Below, one piece after another: positions 1 through 9,092 of a DNA stretch of 64,000 bases (positions are counted from its first letter, which is position 1; the number at the start of each line of letters is the position of its first letter). Both the position numbers and the translations under genes were made by a program. The notes beneath the pieces were generated by a model, which did not search any database, was not told the DNA's origin, and worked only from the letters and a program-made list of their open reading frames with translations. Source of the stretch: Geomesophilobacter sediminis (lineage in GTDB: Bacteria > Desulfobacterota > Desulfuromonadia > Geobacterales > Geobacteraceae). The stretch is from NCBI RefSeq assembly GCF_016458275.1, contig NZ_JAEMHM010000001.1, forward strand, positions 372,001 to 436,000. Reading direction: 5' to 3'.

Positions 1-921
1 GAATTCGCCGGCAGGACCCTTGCCATCGGTCCGGAGGGGAGCGGGACCCGGGTCCTGTCGCTTACCCTCCTCAAGGCAAACGGGATCGAGCCGGGAGGGA
101 AGACGAACCTGCTCCCGTTAGGGGGCGGCGATGCTGCCCAGGCGCTCTTGGACCACAAGGTGGATGCGGCGTTTCTCATGGGCGACTCCGCGACTCCTCC
201 GGTGATGCGGCGGCTGCTCTGGACCCCCGGCATCCGGCTCTACAGCTTTTCCCAGGCCGACGGCTATACCCGTCGCTACGGCTACCTCAACAAGCTGCAG
301 GTCCCGATGGGGGCCTTCGATTTCGGGAAGAACGTGCCGCCGCAGGACATGTATCTCGTCGCGCCGACCGTGGAGCTTTTGGCGCGAAAGAACCTGCACC
401 CGGCGCTATCGGATCTCCTCATCGAGGCGGCCCGCGAGGTGCACGGCAAGGCGACCCTCATGCAAAAAGCCGGGGAGTTTCCGTCGCCGCAGGAACGGGA
501 GTACCCGATCAGCCCGGATGCGCGACGGTACTACACTTCCGGCAAAAGTTTCCTCTATCGGAACCTTCCCTTCTGGCTGGCAAGTCTCGTCGACCGGACT
601 TTGGTGGTTTTCGTCCCGATCGTCGTACTGCTGATTCCGGGGCTGAAGATGGTGCCGGCCCTGTACAACTGGCGGGTCACCTCCCGGATCTACCGGTGGT
701 ACGGGCTTTTGATCGCCTTGGAGCGCAGCGCCATGGAGCAGCCGGATATCGAGGAGCGGAAGAACCTGATGAAGCGGTTGGATGACATCGAAGGGAGCGT
801 GGACCGGATGAAGATCCCGGTTTCATTTGCCAACCAGTTCTACGTGCTCCGCGAGCACATCGGCTTCGTCCGCGAGCGCCTCAAGGCCAACGCGGAAGAG
901 GGGAAATCTGCACCGGGGTAA
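1..921 (+). CDS. TAXI-family TRAP transporter solute-binding protein (5' end cut by window)
   Basis: The frame is open from the first base, so the start lies outside the window; 306 residues remain. The sequence has the features of TAXI-type periplasmic binding proteins: a stretch of Gly-rich ligand-domain sequence ([14 protein letters not shown]), then [19 protein letters not shown], which resembles the interdomain part of the family. After the binding domain there is a hydrophobic segment around residues 198-215 ([15 protein letters not shown]) and a charged, helical tail of about 90 residues. This tail is the known extended form in which the binding protein is anchored to the membrane. It probably captures a small organic acid for a TRAP permease, but no permease gene is visible here and the ligand cannot be read from sequence. 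The family call is good; the substrate is unknown. Confidence 0.8.
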   Translation, partial: EFAGRTLAIGPEGSGTRVLSLTLLKANGIEPGGKTNLLPLGGGDAAQALLDHKVDAAFLMGDSATPPVMRRLLWTPGIRLYSFSQADGYTRRYGYLNKLQVPMGAFDFGKNVPPQDMYLVAPTVELLARKNLHPALSDLLIEAAREVHGKATLMQKAGEFPSPQEREYPISPDARRYYTSGKSFLYRNLPFWLASLVDRTLVVFVPIVVLLIPGLKMVPALYNWRVTSRIYRWYGLLIALERSAMEQPDIEERKNLMKRLDDIEGSVDRMKIPVSFANQFYVLREHIGFVRERLKANAEEGKSAPG

Positions 922-949
922 GAGTTTTGTTGATGCATAAGCCCTTGCG

Positions 950-1013
950 TCCCCTCTCCTTCAAGGGTCGCGCGCGAGAGCGCAAGCTTGCGACGGACAG
1001 GGTGAGAGGGGGG
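950..1013. repeat. Dispersed repeat, family C (CCCTCTCC...GGGTGAGAGGGG)
   Basis: A G/C-rich imperfect palindrome starting CCCCTCTCCTTCAAGGG, with an inner GCGCGCGAGAGCGC and CGCAAGCTTGCG, and ending GGGTGAGAGGGG. Near copies lie at 29526-29573, 31987-32028, 38286-38345 and 45138-45202, all between genes. An open frame runs through it into the next gene, but that gene has its own ribosome binding site further down. Confidence 0.75.
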
Positions 1014-1058
1014 TGTCATCGTCCAGCCTGCAACGGTTACCTGATTAAGGAGGTCCGC

Positions 1059-2123
1059 ATGTCCAAACTCTTTACCCCGTTGACCCTCGCCGGGGTCACC
1101 TTCAAAAACCGCATCTTCGTCTCCCCCATGTGCCAGTATTCCAGTAACGACGGCCTTCCCACCGACTGGCACCTGGTCCACCTGGGGAGCCGCGCCGTCG
1201 GCGGGGCGGCGCTCGTCATGGTAGAGGCCACCTCGGTCTCACCGGAAGGGATGATCAGCCCCGACGACAGCGGCATCTGGTCCGACCGCCACACCGAAGC
1301 CTTCCGGCCCATTGCCCGCTTCATCCGTGAAAACGGCTCGGTCCCCGGCATCCAGATCGCCCACGCCGGCCGGAAAGCCTCCACCGATGCCCCCTGGCGC
1401 GGCGGCGAACCGCTCCCCCCCACGGCGCGCGGCTGGGAGCCGGTCGCCCCGAGCCCGTTTCCCTTTGCCAACGGCTATTCGGTACCGCGGGAGCTTATCG
1501 CGGCCGACCTCGACGCGGTCGAGGCGCAATTTGCCGATGCTGCCCGGCGGGCCCATGCCGCCGGGTTCCAGGTGCTGGAAATCCACATGGCGCACGGCTA
1601 CCTCCTGCACGAGTTCCTCTCCCCGCTCTCCAACCGTCGCAACGACGCGTACGGCGGCTCCCTGGAGAACCGCCTCCGCTTCCCCTTGCGGGTGGCCCGT
1701 GCGGTGCGGGCGGTCTGGCCCACCGAGCACCCGCTCTTCGTGCGGATCTCCGCCACCGACTGGGTAGAGGGGGGCTGGGACCTTTGCCAGTCGGTCGCCC
1801 TGAGCGCGCGCTTGAAGGAGATCGGGGTGGATCTCATCGACTGCTCCTCCGGGTTCGTCACCCCCGACGCCGCCATCCCGTTCGGTCCCGGTTTCCAGAC
1901 CCCGTTCGCCACCGCGATCCGTAAGGAGACCGGCCTTGCGACCGGTACCGTCGGATACATAACCGACGCGGTCCAGGCCGAGCAGATCATCGCCACCGGC
2001 CTGGCCGATGCCGTTTTTCTGGCGCGGCAGTTTTTGCGTGACCCCTACTGGCCGCTCCATGCCGCCCGGGTGCTCGGCGTCGATACCTCCTGGCCGGTGC
2101 AGTACGAGCGGGCGAAAAAGTAA
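1059..2123 (+). CDS. NADH:flavin oxidoreductase, Old Yellow Enzyme family (YqjM-like)
   Basis: This 354-residue protein is an FMN-dependent ene-reductase of the Old Yellow Enzyme superfamily. Visible family marks are the N-terminal [26 protein letters not shown], the active-site region [30 protein letters not shown], the [28 protein letters not shown] block with its FMN- and substrate-contacting residues, and VRISATDW. The Cys in SPMCQYSS is that of the thermophilic-like/YqjM subgroup, where it tunes the flavin. It probably reduces activated C=C bonds of enones or nitro compounds using NAD(P)H in the cytosol. The start at 1059 was chosen because AAGGAGG lies 5 bases upstream; the longer frame from 927 reads through a repeat. 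It stands alone, with a convergent kinase gene downstream. Confidence 0.9.
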   Translation: MSKLFTPLTLAGVTFKNRIFVSPMCQYSSNDGLPTDWHLVHLGSRAVGGAALVMVEATSVSPEGMISPDDSGIWSDRHTEAFRPIARFIRENGSVPGIQIAHAGRKASTDAPWRGGEPLPPTARGWEPVAPSPFPFANGYSVPRELIAADLDAVEAQFADAARRAHAAGFQVLEIHMAHGYLLHEFLSPLSNRRNDAYGGSLENRLRFPLRVARAVRAVWPTEHPLFVRISATDWVEGGWDLCQSVALSARLKEIGVDLIDCSSGFVTPDAAIPFGPGFQTPFATAIRKETGLATGTVGYITDAVQAEQIIATGLADAVFLARQFLRDPYWPLHAARVLGVDTSWPVQYERAKK

Positions 2124-2147
2124 TTGGGGCCCTGCTGAACGAAGGCT

Positions 2148-2179
2148 GAAAAAAGAAAAAGCCTGCAGCAACGGCAGGC
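2148..2179 (-). terminator. Rho-independent terminator of the leftward hybrid kinase gene
   Basis: GCCTGC (2161-2166) pairs with GCAGGC (2174-2179). Read leftward, the hairpin is followed by a run rich in T (2148-2160 on the minus strand). It sits about 160 bases past the stop of the kinase gene, with a repeat element in between. Confidence 0.6.
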
Positions 2180-2250
2180 CTGGTGGTGGGGCGGACCGGG
2201 GGGCGTCGAATGGGCAGGGTGTTTGCCCACCCTGCGGTCCAGGTGGATTA

Positions 2251-2305
2251 ACCGCAACAGGTATCGCCGCCTTCGGCGGATCGCGCCTGGGAAGGCGCTC
2301 CCACC
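2251..2305 (-). repeat. REP-like palindromic repeat, family A
   Basis: Reverse copy of the element GTGGGAGCGCC-TTCCC-AGGCGCGA followed by CCGCC...GGCGG. It folds into two small hairpins. The same two-hairpin form occurs at 59943-60010 and 50429-50505, and single-hairpin copies at many other gaps in the window. Confidence 0.8.
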
Positions 2306-2341
2306 GTTTCAGACGGCGAGACAGGCTCCCACTCCCTCATC

Positions 2342-5300
2342 TCATGCGGCGGCGTCCAGGATCTCGCGCACCTTCTGCAATAGGTGCAGCGGGTTGAGCG
2401 GCTTGGGGACGAACTCAAGGCCTGCGTCCAGGATGCCGCGCTCATGGATGATCTCGTCGGTGTAGCCGCTGATGAAGATCGCCTTGCTGCCGGGACGGAT
2501 CCGCTCGATCTCCTCGAGCGCCTCCTTTCCGTTCATCTTGGGCATGATTACGTCCAGGATCACCATCCCGATTTCGCCGCAGTTGTCCCGGAACTTCCCC
2601 ACCGCATCCTCCCCGTCGCGCGCCGCGATCACCTGGTAGCCGAACTGCAACAGCACCTGCTGGACCATGTCGCGCACCTGGGCATCGTCGTCGGCGATCA
2701 GGATCAATTCGGTCCCCCGCTGTGGTGTGTGGCGGGGCTCCTTGCGCGCCGGCCCCTCGGTCCGGTTTTCGGTGAGCGGGAGGTAGACCGAGAAGGTGGT
2801 CCCTTTCCCCGCGTCGCTGCGGACGGTGATGTATCCATTGTGCTGCTTGACGATGCCGTAGACGATGGCGAGCCCGAGGCCGGTTCCCTTGCCGACCCGC
2901 TTGGTGGTGAAAAAGGGCTCGAAGATCCGCTTGCAGGTCCCCTCCTCAATGCCGCAGCCGGTGTCGCTGATGGCAATGCAGGCGTAGCTGCCGCATTCAC
3001 CGAAACCGTTGGCGGTGATGAACTCCTGGGTCAGTACCGCAGTCGTGGTCGTAATGGTGAGCTTCCCGCCGGTCTCCATCGCGTCCCGGGCGTTGGTCGC
3101 GAGGTTCATCAGCATCTGCTCGATCTGCCCCTGGTCGACGTTCACGGCGAGCTCCTCCGGATGGAGCCGGGTGCTCAACTCGACGTCTTCCCCGATCACC
3201 CGGTGCAGGAACCGTTCGGTCCCTTGGACGATGCCGTTGAGGTCGTGGGGGCGCGGGTTGATGACCTGCTTCCGGCTGAAGGCGAGGAGGCTGCGGGTAA
3301 GCTCCGCGGCGCGCTCGGCAGCCGAGAGGATCTGGACGATGTTGATGTACTGGGGATGATCCAGTTCCATTCCGAACGCCAGCATGTTCCCGTAGCCGAT
3401 GATCGCGGTGAGGATGTTGTTGAAGTCGTGGGCCACCCCGCCCGCGAGCTGCCCCACCGCTTCCATCTTCTGGGCCTGGAAGAGCTGGGCCTCCAAAGCC
3501 TTCTTCTCGGTCACGTCTTCTTTCACCCCGATGAAGTGGGTGATCTCTCCGGCGTGGTTCTTGATCGGCGCGACGGTCATGTGCTCGGTGAAGAGCGTCC
3601 CGTCCTTTTTGCGGTTTCTCAGTTCCCCCTGCCAGACCTCGCCGGAGACGATGGTGTGCCACAAATCGCGGTAGGTTTCCGGCGGGGTCTTCCCGGACTG
3701 GAACTTGCGCGGGGTGGTCCCGATGACCTCTTCGGCGGCATAGCCGGAGACCTGGCTGAACTTGGGGTTGACGAACTCTATGTAGCCGCTTCGGTCGGTA
3801 ATGACGATGGAGACCGGGCTCTGCTCGATGGCGGTGGAGAGCTTTTTCAGCGTCTCGTCGGCATGTTTGCGCTGCGAGATGTCCCGCACCAGGGCCAGGC
3901 CGTATTCCACCCCCTGGTACACGACGTAGTTGGCATTGATTTCGACCGCTATCTCGGCGCCGGCGCGGTTTCGGTGCGCACTTTCGTACGTGACGCTCAG
4001 CTCCCGCTGGAGCCGTTCCCAAAGGTCTCCCCATCCGGCTCCGGCAAGTGCGGGGTTGAGGTCGGAGGTGCTGCGGGCCAGGAGTTCCTCCCGGGAATAC
4101 GCGAGCATGCGGCAGGATTCCTCGTTGACGTGGATGATCCTGCCGCCGCTGTCGGCGAGGTAGGCGGCCTCGTGCACGTTGTCCAGGGCGAAGTTCATCA
4201 GGGCCAGGTTTCGCTCCGTTTTGAGCCGCTCCCCACGCTCCCGCAGCAGCATCACCCCGAAGGCGAGGTCGCCGGCGAGCTCTTCCAAAAGCCGGACCTC
4301 GTCCGGGGTGAAGGCTTCCGGTTCGGCCGCGAAGATGTTCAAGACCCCGAAAGGGGCTCCGGACGCGTCCAGCAGCGGCAGGGCGATGCCGGAACGGTAG
4401 TCGCGCGCCAGCGCCTCTTCCCGCCAGCGGGGATAACGCGCCACCTCATCGAGTTTCTGGAGGCACAGCGTCTTCCCGGTGCGGACCGCCGCCACCGCCG
4501 GCCACCCCTCCTTGCCTTCGCCCACCGCCACCAGGCGGTCCAAAAATCCCCGAGTCGCCCCGAACCACGCTTCAGGAACGACGTGCAGCGGCTCCCCCGG
4601 TTGCCGGTACCCGACCCAGGCCGTCAGATATCCAGCCTGCTCGCAGACGATGCGGCAGATCTCTTGCAGAAGGGCCGTCTCGTCGACCGCCCGGGCCAGG
4701 GTCTGCCTGCAGGCGCTGACCGCCCGCAGCTCCCGGTTCAGGCGCCGTTGCGCCTCCTCGGCCCGGCGCCGCGCCTCCATTTCCCTGAGGAGTCCTTCCT
4801 CTTCCTCCAGGAGCAGGGCGACGATCAGCCCCATCCCGATGCCGGTGGCCAGGATGACATACGTGGTGAAACCGTAGGGGGCCCACCAGGTGTTGCGGGT
4901 GAAAGGATAGGAAATGGTGCTGATCCCCTGGAGCCAGAGCATGACACTGAGGGCGGAAAAGCCACGGTTGCCGGAAGCTTTCCCGGTCTGCCAGAGGGCG
5001 AGGCCGGATGCATAGAGCGCCAGGGCGCCCGTGCTGTGCTGGGGGAGGGAAAGCCAGGGGAAGGGAATGTGGCTGCTGCGCGCAAAGACGATCCAGGCGG
5101 CCAGCGCGGGGATGACCAGGCAGGATGGATCGCGGCTCTCGCGCCGGGTCAGGGCGTCGACCCCCTTCCAGATTCCCCAGATCCACCCGAGGTAGAGAAG
5201 GTCGCTGGTTGCACTGAGCAGGGGATGATCGGCCGCGCGGAGCTGGCAGACGGCGCGCAAACCATAGCAGGCGTTGGCGAGGGCCAGGCAGATGCAGAAC

Positions 5301-5413
5301 GTCCCGGAGTTCCCGGTGCGCCGGCTGCGGAAGACCAGCAGATAGAACAGGGAGATGAGGGCGGAAACCACACCGCAGACGGCAAATACCGTCGCGAGAG
5401 ACATTTCGGCCAT
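2342..5413 (-). CDS. Membrane hybrid histidine kinase (7TM-like, GAF, two PAS, HisKA, HATPase, receiver)
   Basis: A 1023-residue hybrid sensor kinase. The first ~210 residues are a bundle of hydrophobic helices, followed by a short coiled coil ([22 protein letters not shown]). A GAF domain (about 235-380) and two PAS domains (about 395-510 and 525-640, ending [22 protein letters not shown]) precede the kinase core. The H-box is [17 protein letters not shown] with the phospho-acceptor His near residue 662; the N-box (LATNARDAM), G1 (DTGCGI) and G2 ([13 protein letters not shown]) are intact. The C-terminal receiver (about 900-1023) keeps DDD, the phospho-acceptor Asp near 954 ([11 protein letters not shown]) and KP. 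It should autophosphorylate and pass the phosphate to its own receiver; the next partner is not encoded nearby. The start at 5413 was chosen over 5476 because AAGGAG lies just upstream. The ligand sensed is unknown. Confidence 0.93.
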   Translation of the reverse strand: MAEMSLATVFAVCGVVSALISLFYLLVFRSRRTGNSGTFCICLALANACYGLRAVCQLRAADHPLLSATSDLLYLGWIWGIWKGVDALTRRESRDPSCLVIPALAAWIVFARSSHIPFPWLSLPQHSTGALALYASGLALWQTGKASGNRGFSALSVMLWLQGISTISYPFTRNTWWAPYGFTTYVILATGIGMGLIVALLLEEEEGLLREMEARRRAEEAQRRLNRELRAVSACRQTLARAVDETALLQEICRIVCEQAGYLTAWVGYRQPGEPLHVVPEAWFGATRGFLDRLVAVGEGKEGWPAVAAVRTGKTLCLQKLDEVARYPRWREEALARDYRSGIALPLLDASGAPFGVLNIFAAEPEAFTPDEVRLLEELAGDLAFGVMLLRERGERLKTERNLALMNFALDNVHEAAYLADSGGRIIHVNEESCRMLAYSREELLARSTSDLNPALAGAGWGDLWERLQRELSVTYESAHRNRAGAEIAVEINANYVVYQGVEYGLALVRDISQRKHADETLKKLSTAIEQSPVSIVITDRSGYIEFVNPKFSQVSGYAAEEVIGTTPRKFQSGKTPPETYRDLWHTIVSGEVWQGELRNRKKDGTLFTEHMTVAPIKNHAGEITHFIGVKEDVTEKKALEAQLFQAQKMEAVGQLAGGVAHDFNNILTAIIGYGNMLAFGMELDHPQYINIVQILSAAERAAELTRSLLAFSRKQVINPRPHDLNGIVQGTERFLHRVIGEDVELSTRLHPEELAVNVDQGQIEQMLMNLATNARDAMETGGKLTITTTTAVLTQEFITANGFGECGSYACIAISDTGCGIEEGTCKRIFEPFFTTKRVGKGTGLGLAIVYGIVKQHNGYITVRSDAGKGTTFSVYLPLTENRTEGPARKEPRHTPQRGTELILIADDDAQVRDMVQQVLLQFGYQVIAARDGEDAVGKFRDNCGEIGMVILDVIMPKMNGKEALEEIERIRPGSKAIFISGYTDEIIHERGILDAGLEFVPKPLNPLHLLQKVREILDAAA

Positions 5414-5868
5414 GCTGGCTCCTTGCCCGGCGACCTCGGTCGCAGCGAGCTCACGTGCCGGGAAGAGCTGCGGCACGGCGGTAGCTGATCCGGAAAAGAC
5501 GGGCCCGGTGGTCCCGAAACTGGTGCCTTGCTGCGCTTGGCGCGGCAGAAATTGCCGCAGGCGTGCCTTGTCTGTCTGAAGCGCCCGCTCCGGGCCTGAG
5601 CTCTGTCATAGGGGGGCGTCCCCTGTTTCAGTGACTGGATTTTAAGTCCCGATGCTGAACCTGGACCCGTTGGACAAGGCAGAAACGGGATGAAAACTGA
5701 GGCATAACAAATTAATATCCGTCCTTGACAGCGGACGCGCAGGCGGCACCTGGCCCAATATATGGGTAATGACGCTCTTGATGCCTGCTGATGCTTTTCG
5801 GGAGTCTGGAGAAAAACTTTATGAGAAAATGATCAAAGTAGCGTTGTTGCGTCTGTTTTCCGATGACC
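5414..5868. other. Intergenic region with no recognised gene
   Basis: A gap between the hybrid kinase start and the terminator of the convergent-side NmrA gene. The only frames open here are overlaps of neighbouring genes or short runs without a ribosome binding site. The kinase promoter should lie near 5420-5520 on the minus strand, but no convincing -35/-10 pair was found. Confidence 0.5.
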
Positions 5869-5899
5869 AAAAAAAGAAGGGGCGCTCGCGCCCCTTCTT
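5869..5899 (-). terminator. Rho-independent terminator of the NmrA-family gene
   Basis: A perfect 11-bp stem AAGAAGGGGCG / CGCCCCTTCTT with a 4-base loop (5874-5899). Read leftward it runs into a T tract (the A run at 5869-5875), so it serves the minus-strand gene that stops at 5957. Confidence 0.85.
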
Positions 5900-5956
5900 C
5901 AATCGACACGCAGTCCGTTGCGGACTGCTGCCGGACGGCTCTCCTCGGTGGAATCT

Positions 5957-6862
5957 TCAGATCCCTTCCCCCATGGTCGATGCGGCGAACGCTTTGGCAA
6001 ACGTCTCGGCGAACATCTCGATCGAGGTCGGCGTAGTGGTTCCCGGCACTCTGGGGCGGCGGACCGCGAACATCCCGTCGTTGAGCGCCTTGCTCATCTC
6101 GATGTACCGGCGGCTCAGGTCCCTGCTGAGCCCCATTTCCACCATGCCCCGTTCCGCATCCTGGTAGGGGAACTGCACGTACTTGAGGTCCGGCTTGCCG
6201 ATCTTGTTCCCCAGGACGGCGAACGCCTCGTTGAGGGAAAGATCGCGTTCCCCGAGCAGATCCTGGACCCGGATCCCTTCGAAGTTGCGCTGCAGCAGCC
6301 GCTGCGCCAGGTGGGCCGCGATGTCGGCGGTGGCAATCATGGCGAATTGCTGGTCGCCCCGCACCGCGGAGCCGGCAAAGCCGAACCGGTTGATCACCGG
6401 AATCTGCATCAGCAGGTTTTCCATGAAATAGGTCGGGCGGAGGTGGAGGATGTTGATCCCTTCCAGCGCATTGAGCCGCTGCTCCTGGTCCCGCAGGCCG
6501 ATGATCGGGCCGGTCCCCTGCGCCAGGTCGGCCCCCTGGCTGCTCAGGTTCACCACGAAACGCACCTTGGCCTTGCGGATGGCGTTGGCGATGGCGGCCC
6601 CCACGAAATTCTGGAAGGACCGGAAATCGTCCGTGTGGAGATGGGGGGGAATCATGACGTAGACCGCAGTTGCCCCGGCAAACGCCTCGGTCAGAAAATC
6701 ACTGTCCTTCAGATCACCCACCGCGACCTCCGCTCCCCGCGCCCGAAACGGCTCGAGGCGTCCCGCATCCCGTCCGATTACCCGGACCGGTTCCCCCTGT
6801 TCCAAAAGGATGTTGGCGGTTTTGCTCCCTATGTTACCCGTTGCTCCGGTAATTACGTACAT
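5957..6862 (-). CDS. NmrA-family NAD(P)-binding oxidoreductase
   Basis: A 301-residue atypical short-chain dehydrogenase of the NmrA / NAD(P)H azoreductase-like group. The N-terminus MYVITGATGNIGSKTANILLEQG is a Rossmann fold with the GxxGxxG motif, followed by RVIGRD at the cofactor 2' position and an AVYVMIPPHLHTD segment typical of the family. There is no classical YxxxK catalytic pair, so a redox-sensing or quinone-reducing role is as likely as metabolic catalysis. The start is set by AAGGAGG nine bases upstream of the ATG. The long upstream extension of the open frame (to 7312) crosses the next gene and is not real. It is divergent from the PAS kinase that follows; a TATAAT on the minus strand at 6917-6922 may be its -10 box. 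Confidence 0.88.
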   Translation of the reverse strand: MYVITGATGNIGSKTANILLEQGEPVRVIGRDAGRLEPFRARGAEVAVGDLKDSDFLTEAFAGATAVYVMIPPHLHTDDFRSFQNFVGAAIANAIRKAKVRFVVNLSSQGADLAQGTGPIIGLRDQEQRLNALEGINILHLRPTYFMENLLMQIPVINRFGFAGSAVRGDQQFAMIATADIAAHLAQRLLQRNFEGIRVQDLLGERDLSLNEAFAVLGNKIGKPDLKYVQFPYQDAERGMVEMGLSRDLSRRYIEMSKALNDGMFAVRRPRVPGTTTPTSIEMFAETFAKAFAASTMGEGI

Positions 6863-6975
6863 GGTGTGCCTCCTTGCTGCTGTTACCTGGCACTTTGGTT
6901 GAAAGTTGCCTGTCCCATTATAGAGCAACCGCCCCTGCGAATGGGACGAAACCCGCCGGTGCGGGCACAACTTCT

Positions 6976-7005
6976 TTGTCATGGGCGGGGCAAAAATTAT
7001 ATAAT
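6976..7005 (+). promoter_or_regulatory. Probable sigma-70 promoter of the PAS kinase gene
   Basis: TTGTCA (6976-6981), 18-base spacer, TATAAT (7000-7005). It lies about 150 bases upstream of the kinase start and faces right. Upstream, GTCCCATT (6913-6920) and AATGGGAC (6940-6947) form an 8-bp inverted repeat in this divergent region. Confidence 0.55.
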
Positions 7006-7157
7006 CGCTGCAAGGGGTTGGGCCACTGACACCCCCTGGGGACAAAACGACGGCAGCCGGGGCGCCGGAGGGAGCTTTGCTGCGGTCGGCGGGCCCTCCC
7101 GCAAGCGGTCCGGGATGGTCGGGAGGATCGTGGCGACGGCCGAGGCGAGGCAAGGCG

Positions 7158-8720
7158 ATGTTACGGACAAGTGACGGGAAAGGAAGGTCCGGCCAAGGTG
7201 CCGCGGACCGGGAAATGGACCGGAAACAGCTGACCGGTGAAGCGGAGTCCGGGACCGCGACCGGGGAGGCGGAGGCCGGGATGGCGGTCTTTTTTCTGGA
7301 CGCCGCCGGCACGATTCTCTCCTTAAGCGCCGCCCGGAGGTTTCTGGGCTACCCCGCCGCCGAGCTGGTGGGGCGCCCCCTGGCTCTTCTGCTGCCCGAG
7401 TTTCGTCGGGAACAGGGGCTGCCGCAGAACCTGCTTGCTGCGGCCTTTTCCGAAGGGACCGCGCAGTGGCGAGGGGCGCTGCAGGCGCGGGACCAAAGCC
7501 GGGTCGACGGCGAAGTGACCGTGCACCTCATGGAAGCGGGTGGGGACGCGCCCCGCTTCAGCGCCGTCGTCTCCCGCCGCGGTGGCGCCGAACGGCTCGA
7601 TAACCAGGCGGTGATGCTGGAGCGGCTCTTCGAGCATTCACCGGACGCGGTCTTGCTGGTCGATCGCGAGGCGACCATTCGCAGGATCAACCGCCAGGTC
7701 GAGTCGCTGTTCGGGTTTCCGCGGGAGGAGCTGACCGGTGCCCCGCTGGACCGGCTGATCCCGGAACGGTTCCACCGGCCGCATCGTCATCACGTCAAGG
7801 ATTACTTCCGCGACCCGCGGACCCGGATGATGGGGAGCGGTCTGCAGCTTTTCGCCCGCCGCCGCGACGGCGGTGAGTTTCCCGTCGACATCATGCTGAG
7901 CCCGATCGAGGTCGATGGCGGGCTTTGGGCCCTGGCGGTGGTGCGCGACATCACCGAGCGCAAGCGCACCGAGGCGCGGATCAACGAGCTGAACCGGGAG
8001 CTGCAGACCCAGGTGGAGCAGCTCGGTGCCGTGAACCGCGAGCTGGAGGCGTTCAGCTACTCCGTATCCCACGACCTGCGCGCCCCGGTGCGCCACATCG
8101 GGGGATACCTGCAGCTTCTGGCCAAGCGCGACCTCTCCTGCCTCGATCCCCAAAGCCAGCGCTATCTGGACGTGATCATGAAGGCGACCCAAGACATGGG
8201 GACGCTCATCGACGACCTCCTCTCCTTTTCCCGGATGGGGCGCGTCGACCTGATGAAGAGCCGGGTGCGCCTTGGCGAGATGGTGCGCGAGGTGGTCGCG
8301 GCGCTGGCGCCGGAGAGTGCCGGACGGATAGTGAACTGGGAGATCGGCCCGCTTCCCGAGGTGGAAGGGGACCCGGCGATGCTGCGCCTGGTGCTGGTGA
8401 ACCTGCTCGCCAACGCCCTGAAGTTCACCCGGGGGCGCCCCCGGGCGGTGATCGAAATCGGTGCGGTGCCTCGGGAAGGGGAGGTCGCCATTTTCGTGCG
8501 CGACAACGGCGTCGGCTTCGAGATGCAATACGCCGACAAGGTCTTCGGCCTCTTTCAGCGGCTGCACCGCCAGGACGAGTTCGAAGGTACCGGGGTCGGG
8601 CTGGCCAACGTGCAGCGCATCATCGCCCGCCACGGCGGAAGGACTTGGGCCGAAGGTGCCCTGGACCGGGGAGCCACCTTCTGGTTTACCCTCCCCGCCC
8701 CGGGGAGCGTCACAGGATGA
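7158..8720 (+). CDS. PAS-domain sensor histidine kinase (cytosolic, phytochrome-type core)
   Basis: About 520 residues if translation starts at 7158. There is no membrane segment. Two PAS domains (about 42-140 and 152-270, the latter ending VVRDITERKR) feed a short coiled coil and a kinase core. The H-box is AFSYSVSHDLRAPVRHIGGYL with His305, a type common in phytochrome-like kinases, followed by N-box LLANALKF, G1 RDNGVGF and a G2 loop EGTGVGLANVQRI. A cytosolic redox or small-molecule signal through PAS is the usual theme. No receiver is fused or adjacent, so its partner is unknown. The exact start is uncertain: ATGs at 7158 and 7215 both have weak ribosome binding sites, and the first ~40 residues are low in structure. 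Confidence 0.88.
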   Translation: MLRTSDGKGRSGQGAADREMDRKQLTGEAESGTATGEAEAGMAVFFLDAAGTILSLSAARRFLGYPAAELVGRPLALLLPEFRREQGLPQNLLAAAFSEGTAQWRGALQARDQSRVDGEVTVHLMEAGGDAPRFSAVVSRRGGAERLDNQAVMLERLFEHSPDAVLLVDREATIRRINRQVESLFGFPREELTGAPLDRLIPERFHRPHRHHVKDYFRDPRTRMMGSGLQLFARRRDGGEFPVDIMLSPIEVDGGLWALAVVRDITERKRTEARINELNRELQTQVEQLGAVNRELEAFSYSVSHDLRAPVRHIGGYLQLLAKRDLSCLDPQSQRYLDVIMKATQDMGTLIDDLLSFSRMGRVDLMKSRVRLGEMVREVVAALAPESAGRIVNWEIGPLPEVEGDPAMLRLVLVNLLANALKFTRGRPRAVIEIGAVPREGEVAIFVRDNGVGFEMQYADKVFGLFQRLHRQDEFEGTGVGLANVQRIIARHGGRTWAEGALDRGATFWFTLPAPGSVTG

Positions 8721-8834
8721 CCCGATCCCGGGTCGTCGGTGGGCTTTGTCGGGGGCGTCTGGTTCCTGTTGCAGAAAAAATCTCCTTAAGCTAACGTGTA
8801 GACGCAATTTAACCGCTCGAGAATCCGGAATTTC

Positions 8835-8862
8835 TTGCCCAAGCTCTGTGTCGGGATAAAAT
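8835..8862 (+). promoter_or_regulatory. Possible promoter in the 372-base gap before the serine hydrolase
   Basis: TTGCCC, 16-base spacer, TAAAAT. The gap from 8721 to 9092 holds no other feature that I recognise; a 24-codon frame at 8891 lacks a ribosome binding site. The transcript would have a leader of roughly 220 bases. Confidence 0.4.
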
Positions 8863-9092
8863 AATATTAACGAAACGGGGGCGGTTCTGGATGAAGATCG
8901 TGGTTGCTCCGACGTCCGGTTTTCTCCATCCAGCGCCTGCCGTGCCTGGTTCCACAAAAGGCTAATGTTTTTTCCTTTCCAGCCGATACGACTATCAGCT
9001 CAGGAGTGGGAGGGATGTTTGGGCCGATTCCTCTACTAGTTTGTGGTCACTTCCGGTGATCTACTTTTACCTGCAGTACCCCAAGGAAGACC

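Noticed and set aside
2384-5488. 1034-codon plus-strand open frame opposite the hybrid kinase
   Set aside because: A shadow of the GC-rich minus-strand gene: composition is low in normal protein structure (Gly/Asp/Glu/Arg rich) while the other strand has clear kinase domains.
8891-8965. 24-codon frame MKIVVAPTSGF... between the PAS kinase and serine hydrolase
   Set aside because: No ribosome binding site, and length within chance expectation.
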